The notes under the pieces were generated by a model. It searched no databases. It was not told the DNA's origin and was given only the letters and a program-made list of their open reading frames with translations. The translations under genes were made by a program, and so were the position numbers. Shown here piece after piece: positions 25,261-36,800 of a stretch of DNA of 64,000 nucleotides (position 1 is the first letter of the stretch; each line of letters starts with the position of its first letter). This stretch comes from Diadema setosum. Lineage: Eukaryota; Echinodermata; Echinoidea; Diadematoida; Diadematidae. Where the stretch lies: the NCBI GenBank assembly GCA_033980235.1, contig CM067066.1:38869455-38933454 (forward strand). Direction: 5' to 3'.

Positions 25261-26014
25261 CCCAAACGGTATCGATCTGAGGGGGTAAATTTCTATAAAC
25301 GTAAAAGTCAATCATTCTTTTTTCCCCTCATTTGTAATAGTTTAATCTGACGTGTGAATCAACCATGAACAAAATACTCTGATCTTCTTCGTCCCTATAT
25401 CCTGAATTGTTTTAATCTGTTACACAGTATATACAAAGTTCAGCCTGACCCTTCTTGGATCTGTGTATCTGAAAATATCAACCGCCTCTTTCAGGTTGAT
25501 TACTTAGTTCCTGGGATTCCAGGATGTGAAGTCCCCCAGAGTGAATGTGATGTCAATGTGATGATTTTATGGCAGCACATTTTATTTTTTACATCCTTGT
25601 TACGTCACTAGGTGTTCTGCTTATACAATTTCTAGTATGGACGCTATTATAAAAGTTACATGCCTTTAATAAACAGGATGTCTTCCAAAAGCGTTCTTCC
25701 GTAGCAACCTCCTCGGACTATGGCACTAATGGAGTTTGCACCCTCGTAGCACACAAAGAGTTAAACAATGAACCTTTTGTTTTGTGTTTTACCCTCAGTT
25801 TCCTCGTTGCCTTGGTGATATGATTTCGTCTTGACTTCTTTCTTCACCAGTTCAATATCAAGATGACGACTCAAAAGGAGTTTGAATGCAGTTCTGTACT
25901 GGAGTTCGGTGGAAGAGCACGAAAGCAGCAGGCTATTTCTGACTGTCATTTTCTCATCTTCTTTGCTATACCAGTAATGTTTAGTCCTGGACAGTTGACT
26001 AAGAAAAGAAAAGA

Positions 26015-26188
26015 ATGACTTTATTGCGTTTTGCTCTTCTTTGCCTGTTGATGGCTTCCTGGATGGTTGCCACGGGCTCGTGCGAAGACAGAAACGAAAT
26101 TCATCTTCAGAATGGGAAATACACCAACATTCTCGTCGCCATTGATTCGGATGTTGAAGAAGACGACATGTTGATAGAACACATCAAG
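26015..26188 (+). CDS. CLCA: CLCA exon 1: signal peptide and start of N-terminal domain
   Basis: 58 codons from an ATG to a GTTTGA donor. The first 22 residues (MTLLRFALLCLLMASWMVAT and on) form a hydrophobic signal peptide with likely cleavage near Gly-Ser-Cys. Then comes HLQNGKYTNILVAIDSDVEE, matching the first conserved block of CLCA proteins (GYDGIVIAINPSVPEDE in mammals). Confidence 0.9.
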
Positions 26189-27795
26189 GTTTGAGTTTTT
26201 ACCAACTTTTCAGTCACACGCTGCCGTGTAGGTTATATTTGGAAGGATTTCTCTATTCAATTACCTATACTTGGAGTTCCTATAATAGATGTTTTCAGCA
26301 GTATACACACAGTGGAGTGTTTCTTTGCTAATCTTATTCATATACGATATTTTTCTGATCAGTTTCCGGATTTTCACACACACACGAAATCACTTCGGTG
26401 ATCTCTTGCATTTACTACCAAGTTGATTTCTATTTCTTTCCATTTCGAATTTTCATTTTTTTTATGTCACATATTTCTAATCTTTCCTGATCCGTCCTAT
26501 TCTGCTCTTTTTTTTTCTTTTTTTTTTCATCAGGACACCTTTAAGACAGGCTCGGGGATTCTATTCAATGCGACCCACAACAGACTGTACTGGGGCGAGA
26601 TCCAAATTCTCGTTCCCATCACATGGAGTCGAAAACCCAATGTCTACGAGACGGCCACGTATCAGTCGTTTGGGAGCGCTAACATCCGGGTCGTGGAGGG
26701 AGCTGCCAGGGACCCTTCGGTAACAAACCACGCCGGGTGCGGGGAGCCAGGGCTGGATATGACGCTTACATCCGGGTACCTTCTGCAGAACGTTGACACA
26801 TGCAGTGGTAGGACATACATTCCGACCGTTCATAATTTTAACAATCCTTCATGATTGTTGTCACTACATCTTTGTGATTTGTGATATATTTGTTATAATT
26901 TTGTCAAGACATTTAAATGAAAATTATTACAGAACCAATATTAACAATGATTAACAAATTGATGGGATATTCCACGGGTAGACGACTTCAGTTTCAGTTC
27001 CAGTAAGTTTTATTTCTCCACTTTTACATAAAAGAAAATATGTATAACGATATCAAACATATTAGTCACAAGTCATGAAATGAAAAAAGAGTTCACATTA
27101 CAAATATGTAATCATGTGACATAATGCATAGATTTCATGGCAATTCTTACTTAAGTATACAGGTGGGGGAGACCGATATCAATACTTCGAGCAAATCGCT
27201 TGACTTGGACAACGGCCTCTGAACATTATGCCTTGTAACAATTTTTAAACTAAATTTTCCTATATCTGTAAACATAAAGTGAAAATAAATACAACCACAA
27301 AGGCCTGTATAAATTGCCATGACTGACTCAAAGAGAGGTTGTGAGTGAGTATAGGTACATCCAAGAGGAGACATTCTTTCTGATGTACCTGTTTTTAATT
27401 GTTTTGATGAATGGGGCTCATGGAGAGGAGGAATAGACTTTACTTCAATCTGTATACATTCTCCTTCGCCGGACCAAAATTCTGGAATTCCCTAGACAGT
27501 AGCATTACCTCCACTTTTAGATTATCTTCCTGTCCTCTTTGACCTCCTGTTTATTCTTTTCACATGAGAGCTGCTTTGTTTCTGTGTGTGTGTGATTGTG
27601 TGAGCATGATTTGGTTAATGTTCCCTTTGTTTCTCAAGCAATATGTCTTATCGTTTCGTTTGATTATTACAACAATTTACTACTCATTCTACAAGCTAAG
27701 CTTTTTAGCAGTTCCCTCCATTTCCGATATATTTCCTTGATACGATTCAGTAGTACAGTTTGACTGTGCATTTCCCTAATCCCTGTTTTGTTTCA

Positions 27796-27826
<31 letters not shown>

Positions 27827-30800
27827 GATCTGCATTGATTTACCTTGAATATGCTTTTTTTTAATATGCAAATGTCACATTGTATTGTATACTTTTGTCG
27901 GAAATGAAATGAAGTGAAATACATCTGAAATAATAACATCATCTCGATCAATCTGGCGTTAATGATGTCTGCTTGTCTTGTAAAGGGAAAGCCATGGTAC
28001 GGGAATGGGGGAGCCTGAGGTGGAGTCTCTTCCCCGAACATTTCACTGGCTCAGGTAATGGGGAGGCAAACCAGTACCAAGACCCGGATACAGACTACTA
28101 TGAACCGACGAGGTGTTCGCGTGATCTAACTGGCGGTATGAAAGATGGGAACGGCAGGTGGTGTCGAGCGAATCCTCAGGGGAAAGTGGACAAGGACTGT
28201 GTATTCACCCCTGACGGTGGGCAAACGGCCATTGCGTCTCTTCTTTTTGGCTCGCATTGTGTAGACTCTGTGAGTTAACAAGACCATTACCATGTACTTC
28301 GGTCATAATTACTAGTCATGGCGTATGTTAAAAACTCATTTCAACTCATAAAAAAAGTTCGTCCGGCTTTCTAAAAAAAAGAACAAACAAAAAACAAACA
28401 AAAAAAGTTAAGTGTACCCTCGTAATGCTAGCGAATGAAAACTAAATTTAAGTCTAACTAGAATTTCCAACAGGGGAAAACGTGATATTTCATGCAATAT
28501 AGGGCTTATCTAGCTATATTAATGTAAACATAATAATTGACCGAATTCACCTGTAAAATAGACTAAATTTGGCCAAAAAGTTTAGCTGTAACTGAAATGT
28601 GTTCATTTACCAGCCACTAAGCCGCGAATTAGTTTCCTTCATTCTGCAATATAATATAATATACATAATCTATATATTATATAGATGTATGTTTGTGTGT
28701 GTGTGTGTGTGTGTGTTTAGATGGTAACTCTTCCGTCCGTCTTACCACAGATCTACCAGTTTTGCGACCGATCACAACACAATTATGAGGCAGATAATCT
28801 ACAGAACTATCACTGTAGACGAAGGAGTGCCTGGGAAGTGATGGAGTCTACTGATGACTTCACCAGTGAGGATAACTTCCTAGACCCCAGCCTGGTGGAC
28901 ACTGAGCCTTCGTTCACCATCCTTCAACAACCTATCCGACGAGTGGTTCTTGTCCTAGATGTCAGTCGCAGTATGGCGGTGAGTCCGACGTATTAGAAAT
29001 CTGGACAGTTTAGAAGTTAGTCTGACAAGCAAGGGTGGAAGTCAACAGGGCGGGCACACAACAGTGAATTTTCTTTTTCAAAATCGGATAAAAAACTAGA
29101 GAAGCTATGAAGTGTGCTATAGCTTTGGTGATTTTGCAAAACATCTCTTGAATAGGCGATATGAGTATGCAAATGTGTTGTCCTTTTGGTTCCAATTACA
29201 TTTAAAATACTTTAAAAGAATTACATTTTTTATTTTGTTCTACGTGTGTATAATATTATTCCGTTCTTTCCTTTAGTTAAATAAAAATTGTTACAAGGCA
29301 TATTGTGTTCAGAGGCCGTTGTCCAAGTCAAGCGTTTTACTTATTGATAACGGTCTCCTCCACCTGTACACTTAAAGATCTGAAATGATATTTATATATT
29401 ATTTCACATGATTATATATTTGTAATGCAACATCTTGTTTGTATTTTCCTGACTTGTGAATAATATGTTCGATATTGTTATACTTATCTTCTGTTATGTA
29501 CAAGCAGAGAAATAAAACTTACTGAAACTGAAACTGAAACTGAAAAGAATGAGCTGATGATATCACCTCGCCATCACCTTACGGTTTTTCATTGATCGTT
29601 TATAAAAACCAACGAACATTTACTTGTTCTGCAAATGAAACAAAGATGAAAAGAGCAAAACATATTGTTCCTGGCTTTGTTGAGAACTAAAGATACAATA
29701 TAAAAAGTAGTTCAAATACAAATTAGTACACTTATGACTTAACTTCAATAAATGATACGCATAACCGCTTGCATATAACTGGATTTGACATTATGTTGTA
29801 ATTGATCACTTGAGTAATGTTCATATATTCACACAATGTTCATGTTTACACTTGATCAATGTTCATATTCAGATTCGCAAGAAACTAGCAAACAGACAAC
29901 AAACAACGCAAACTCCAGCAATACAGATTTTATGAATGATTTCAGGGAAAAAAACCCAAGGCATATTTTCTTTCCCTCGACGAATGTGTTTTGAATGTCT
30001 TGTCCCCAGCCCTAACTCCGTCCTCGGAGTGAAAAGGAGACTGCTATTAGTGAAATCAAACATAAATGCAATTTCATATATTGTTCTCTGATTTGGTATG
30101 TTATACCGCAAGATATCAAACAGAATCGACAAGCTGATCCAGTCTTCGGCCATCTTTATTCGTCACTACATCCCCGCTGGCAGCCACCTTGGCATTGTGA
30201 CATTTCATACGCGTGCCAAGGTCGACGCAAACCTTACTTTGGTCCAAGACGACGACAGCTCTCGAGATTTCCTTGTCAACGCGCTGCCCACGGGCATTTT
30301 ATGGTCTACCTGCATCGGCTGCGGTATAGAGACCGCCCTGAACGTGAGCCCCTCTCCAGAATTCATAGTCTTGTTGCAATTTAAGTTGGGGACACTGAAC
30401 CGTGACGAAGAGAGAAACTGACAGATTTTCATTTCACGAAACTGGCAAAGACTATACCATAGGTATAGTAAATTCTTGGATTCTTACATGGGTTGGGGAT
30501 AGGCCCTGGATACCAATGTTGCACTGCTGCAACTATTCAGAGATCCAGGTGTTCTAACTTTGTGTAATAGTGAAAGCAGACAGACCTCTCCTCTCTCCTT
30601 TCTCTTATCCCTATCTCTATGCAAGTCATCCCTTCCCTATTTTCCTATATGTTATGTATTATGTACGAGGGCTGCATGCAAATCAAGCAATGCTTAAGCT
30701 GTAGCCCTTCTGCGTTATTCATTGCATCACTGTTCTGTTGGACATTTATGTACAGGCAATGAAGAAATGTATTGCTGTATATTCTAAAGGTAATGAAAAA

Positions 30801-33800
30801 ACTCATTTTGTTAGCAACTAATGTTCATGTATATCCATTTATATGTATGTTACCATTAATGTATATGATATATGTTTATGTATCTGCATGAGCAATGATA
30901 TAATGCAGGAACCAATCAAATCAAATCAAATCAAATCAAATCAAAACTTTTAGATTCATACACAATGTTATGTCTTTATACATGTTTCCTTTTTCTTTTT
31001 CACGCAGATACTTGGGGATACTACAAATGGTAGTTATGTACTTCTAGTGAGTGATGGTAAAGAAAGACGGTCCCCGTATATTAATGACACCATCCCCGCA
31101 ATAAGGGGGTCTGGTGTTGTGATGGACACCATTGCCGTCACCGACGCGGCCGATGAACAGATGGAGGATCTTTCATCCATGACAGGTGGGAAACCTTATT
31201 TCTGTATTGATGGAGGTAGCAGTGCCTGTCTTACCGAAGCCATCCTAGCTACGGTGTCTGAACGACCAGAACTCAACCTCATTCCTGTTCCAATTCAGGT
31301 CAGTGTATGAGAGATATGCTTCTACTGTTTTTCTTTGCTTTGTTTTGTTTTGTTTATAGTGTAATTTTCTTCTTCTCGAATGATAAATGTGCCTGGTTGA
31401 TACCGTAAGCTGAATTTGTTCTAGTCACCTTGGCGAACTACGAGGGGACTACATCATTAGCCCGTTTTTCTCATGTGGGTATTTGGGCAGTTGGACCAAC
31501 TCATCATCAGGTTAGCGCCTAGATGTTGTTTGCCCTAAATGAATAGTGATTCTTTTATGTGTGTAAGTCTTGAGTAACTCACACATGGGATCTCCATTTC
31601 ATGTCATATCCGAGGGACAGATTGTTTTGCCTCATACTAGAGAGGACGGTATGATTACACACAACATTGCTCAGCTAGACTCGAGAATCGAACCCGAGTC
31701 CTTCGGATCTGGAGGCAGACGCACTAGGGTCTGAGCCAAATCACCACCCTATACTTTATGAGATATACTTTGTTTTATGCCAAGATTTTGTCGGTCTTAT
31801 TACGGCGCCATTTTTAGAATGACAAGTCGTTAAGGAAACTATTTTGTCAATGTCTCTGAACAACATCTTGTTGTTTATAAAAGAATGAATATACAGTTAG
31901 CTTTTTCAGATTCCTTTATGTGATGAAAATGTTATTTTGGGTGAAACAAAAAAATCCAATATAGGCCCCTAAAGATCAGAGACTGACTTTTCGGTAACGA
32001 ATGACTGACAGCATGAATAGATGGAACCAACAAATTGCTAAATAATTAATTAATCAGCTAATTGCATATTGGCAATGAAAGCATGCTTCTTCTATTTTTT
32101 ACTTTATGTCCAGGGATTTCTTATTTTATTTTAATATCATGGTACACAGCTCGGTTATCAGAGCTGGACGATTCTAAAATTGTGTCCCCACCACATTGAA
32201 CAACGTGTTTGGTATACTTTATTTCTGTAGTCAGAAACTTGGAAGAAAGCAAATTTCTCTCTCTTCCCCAGTTACGAATGGACGATGTGAAGATAAATGC
32301 AAGTGGACAGCAAGTTCGCTCTTTCTTCATCGGTGAAGGAGAGGGCAACAACACGGTGATAGCAGTAACTCGATTCGTGGATGATGTCGTTGAAGTCATT
32401 GTCGAGGGACCAAACGGAGAATATTTCGATGAAAACTCTCTAGAATATGAATCAGACACCGCGAGAAGGATTGTATATATCAATATCCCCATTGCTGAAG
32501 TGAGTATGTCAATAGTATTTTCGTTCGATTTACCATCAATTCTAACAGGAACACCAAAACTTCCGTAATTCCAGAATAATGAAAGGATCCAGCACAATTT
32601 ACATGGAAATTAATTTGCCATTACTGGTAAAAAGAGATTTTCACTTTTTCTAGTATATGGTGGGTCCAATGGTTATGAACATTACTTTTCCTTTCTAATC
32701 TTTCGTTACTGTGATTACATTTGTGCAATAAATTGTTTGCCATATCAAACAAGCCCGTGGGCTTGCAACAGCTCCTCCATTCACGACCATTATTGCACCG
32801 ATTGTCTTTTGAGTTTTATGTGAAATTATCTTCGGCCTATTGACATGAAAACCCCACCGCTATAGCGTTACAACGCGTGTCATTAGTCCTACTGAATTGT
32901 TTACCAAATCTGCTTTGATTCGTTCAACAGGCAGGTAATTGGACAGTAACCCTCAATAATACTCATAGTTACAACCAAACAGTAGGGTTGATGATCACAA
33001 CCAAACAACGGAGCGGGACCGGGGTGGTGAGCGTTGACGTCATTCTCGGATCACGGGTAGGTTTGACGCCCATTTCATCATTTCATGTTTGCCGCCGGTA
33101 ATTCGAAGAAAGATTGTAGATCGTCACTAAAACAAAATGGGTTGCAAAGATTACACAAGTTATGACTTCTCCGGTTTTTGCGTTTTTCAAGAATAGAGCA
33201 AGTGAACCAGCAAATACAGGTACATAAAATTTTGTTTATTTTGTCTAACGGATGTAAATCGCCAATCGAGGAACCCCTATTCCTTAAAAGCACTTATAGC
33301 AGAGATTGAAAATCTCAGGTTGTGTGGATAAAACTAAGGCTTTGTCATTGAGAATGCGAGCATTTATTCCCTCAACACTATTTGTTTAAAGGGGCAGTCT
33401 TTTAACTTTATAATGCATGATCATATGAAAAAACTGTGTCAATACTATTAGAAATCACATATGCTTTTCTTCAACGAGATCTGTGAACTTCAAAAAACTC
33501 AGTTGAAATCGCCTAAATCGCTCATTTTTCGGGTAGTCGGGAACGCCCCCAGAAAAAGCAAGGACCGGTCACGTGCCTTGTCAGGTGACACTTTGACGTA
33601 CGAGGGGGTATTCATAGTGCCGACTGTCTCGCCGTATACCGTACTTCACAGTGCAGTGAGTTTTGTGTATTTGTAGGAAAGTTAGAGAAAATATTTCAAG
33701 AAAATGCCGTGGAGGTGTGTCGTCACCGCAGCAAAGACACAAAAGATGGGTGTAAGTCTGCACAACTTCCCTAGGCTAAAGATGACGCCATTCGAAAGAA

Positions 33801-36800
33801 TTGGGTTTTGAGACTCATTTCATTTGCTGAAGCGAGCCCTATGGAACGCCATTAAGGAAACAATACAAAATTCATTTCACTCCAGCCAATATTCATTTCA
33901 CTTTTAACAAATACATTTCACTCACAAACATTGATTTTACTTTTTATAAAAATACATTTCGCTTTTCACAATAATACATTTCACTTTTGAATTAAAATTC
34001 ATTTCACTTTTCACAAAAATACATTTCACTTTTGAATTAAACTTCATCTCACTTTTCACAAAAATACATTTCACTTTTGAATTAAAATTCATTTCACTTT
34101 TCACAAAAATACATTTCACTTTTACATAAAGATTCATTTCACTTTTCACAAAAATACATTTCACTTTTACATAAAGATTCATTTCACTTTTCACAAAAAT
34201 ACATTTCACTCTTAAATACAAATTCATTTCACTCTTCACAAAAATACATTTCACTTTGGCGTACCATATCACTCAGACGAAACCATTTCACTGCGCTAAA
34301 ACCATTTCACTCTGATAAAACCATTTCACTCTGATAAAACCATTTCACTCTGATACAAAAAAATAGGTTCCTCTTTTTTCCCGGCCAAAAGGTGGCGCCA
34401 GTCTGAGAGGAGTCACAGTGCCATGGCACTTGGCACTGAGCTGAGGTGAGTGGCCGGCTGGCTATGCAGTACCTAGATTTAGCGCGCTACGCTGGCGCGG
34501 AAGCGACGCGAGGCGAGCTAGCAGTCGACGGTCCTCGCCTCGGCCTCACTCACATGCACGCTCGTGCCGTTATTACATGCATACTACGTGTACATCGAGA
34601 ATTGAATCTACGCCTGACTTGCTGAATAATTAACGTGTGTTTTACAACGCTTTTCAACAGCGATGTTGTGGGGTAAGTTTGATGTCTGACTTCTTGTGAT
34701 CGACATGCTATTTTTTCCGGTTCAAAATGAGTATTTTTTTGCCGTTTAAATAGTATCTCGAAGTTGACATAGTATTTTTCCTCTTTCAAAACATTCCCGT
34801 GTTTATAGCTGGCTGCTGACCCATCTAAAAAGGGGATTGATGTGACTTTTTGTTCATCAGGTCGGCAATACTTCGTGCTTTACGCAGATACCAAGATCGA
34901 CGGTGCCCTAGAGAAGCATAACTTGCTAAAAATTAGGCCTGAAGATTGCATTTTTAGAGGCCAAATAATGTATTCTAGTCCTCCGGAAGGTCACGTGATC
35001 GCATCTAGTGCGGAAGGGGACTTTTTCGGACCGTAAATGCACCGTTGTTAACGATCTCTGCGGAGGTGCAGGGTCAGTCCCATATATTGAAATTAGCGTT
35101 GTTCATTCGCTCAATTGGAACTTCGTGATATCGTGTGTTGTGTACAGTGAGTCAGTGTAGGCCGGTGGCGGTAAGCCTACAATTGTATGTGGCGATGGCA
35201 ATTTGTAAATTTGAATTTACAACTTATTCACAAAAATTGTACAGTGTACAATGTGTATGCTGTCTATAATAAACAGGGTCTTAGTCTTCATCTCTTAGTA
35301 GTTAAAGGACAAGTTCACCTTCATAAACATAAGGATTGAGAGAATGTAGCAATATTAGTAGAACACATCATTGAAAGTTTGAGGAAAATCGGACAATCCG
35401 TTCAAAAGTTATGAATTTTTGAAGTTTTTGTGCAGTAACCGCTGGATGAGAAGACTACTGTAGTGTGTGAAAAACTTAGATGTCACATGCGTACAACAAT
35501 ATAAGGAAAATATAAAGAGAATTTCACAAAATTTCATCTTATGAAAAAAGTACACATTCCCCCGACTCGTTACCGACAAATGTTATGGGTAATATTATTC
35601 CCCCTGCCTTTAGAAAGAGGCAAGTCAAGTGCTTTTTTATTATGTGAAAAAAGTGAAAATATGTTGAATTTTCTTTATATTTTCCTTATACTGTTGTACG
35701 CATATGACTCACAAGCTGTAGTAGTCTCCTCAGCCAGCGGTTCCAACACAAAAATTTTAAAAATTCATAACTTTTGCATCGATTGTCCAATTTTCCTCAA
35801 ACTTTCACTGATGTGTTCTACTAATATTGTTGCATTCTCTCAATCCTTATGTTTATGAAGGTGAACATTGTCCTTTAATTATTATATGATTTAGGCACCT
35901 ACTCATCACTTAATACAAGCAAGAACAGTATAGATTCAATATTATTATTATGAATATTAGTATTAGTTTTTTTCTTTCGCACGGAGAAAGAAGGCACAAG
36001 AGCGATTCTAGTATTTGATGTAAACATAATTTTCATGACGTGTTTAAGAGTTGACTCGGCTGCAATGTTAACACTAATAGAGTACCAGGCTATTTGAATT
36101 TTTCAAGTTGGTATACAGGTTGTCAGTAAATATAGAGATGTATTATTAGTCTTTCTCATCTACAATTTGTAACAATAAAGTTTACGACGATGTCTGAATG
36201 AATGCAATTATTCTCAGAATAATATGAAGAGTTTGTTCGCAAAAACCGATAAGTCCATATTTGCCAAATGGAGATATTTGTGATTAAAGGTCAGGAAAAA
36301 TAAAGAGAATACTAAGAAAATTTTTGCTTCTTTTGACCATAACTTCAAAAATGCCCTTTTATATGTAGTGACCAATATCTCATTTAAAAGGTGTTATTTT
36401 GTACTTTATGACAGAGACCGTAATTGAAAATCTTCAAAAATGGACTTATCGGTTTTTGCGAACAGACTCTTCATATGTTTACCATAGTACGGTGCATGTC
36501 TGTAGTTTCTCTCTGCTTGAATTGGGGTTTAATCCAACATAATGTTTTCGGACATGTTATTGTGAATAATGGTTTATAATATCATCTATGATTATTTTTT
36601 TCTATTTGTGTCACATTGTATATGTAGGTATCCCCAGTACCTGACATCACACCGATGGAACATGCATATTTAAGGTGATTCTCTTCTCTGTGGCCTCCAG
36701 GAAAATCTGCATGACATAAACGAGAAGATCTACACTGTCAGTTCTATAGTGTATTTTGCTTTCTTGGATGCACACGTACCATTCAATCTCTGACAGATTT

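Larger units (their letters stand above)
17713..26014. other. Intergenic region between TSSK and CLCA
   Basis: Apart from repeats listed separately I recognise no gene. The first 250 bp upstream of TSSK (17720-17960) are GC- and CpG-richer and contain several ACGTCAC/TGACGTG words, compatible with a promoter with CRE-like half sites. Other content: CA-rich stretches near 18122-18175 and 19240-19290, a T-G/C-A homopolymer hairpin near 21015-21120, a C-A junction at 21293-21319, and a short palindromic region at 22775-22935 beginning GGGCCCATTTCATAAA. Confidence 0.5.

Noticed and set aside
30124..30343. CLCA exon 5 starting at 30124 after the AACAG acceptor
   Set aside because: Would enter in the wrong phase; the acceptor CGCAAG with exon start 30113 keeps frame and aligns with the family after the MIDAS motif.
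33860..34260. CRISPR-like repeat array
   Set aside because: Units are contiguous 22-23-bp tandem repeats without unique spacers, mirrored in an inverted arm, in a eukaryotic genome.
33937..34272. Open frame repeating VKCIFVKSEMN on the minus strand (and its twin at 40881-41216)
   Set aside because: Translation of the tandem units of the foldback arms; both copies are explained by repeat periodicity and no start or splice context supports a protein.
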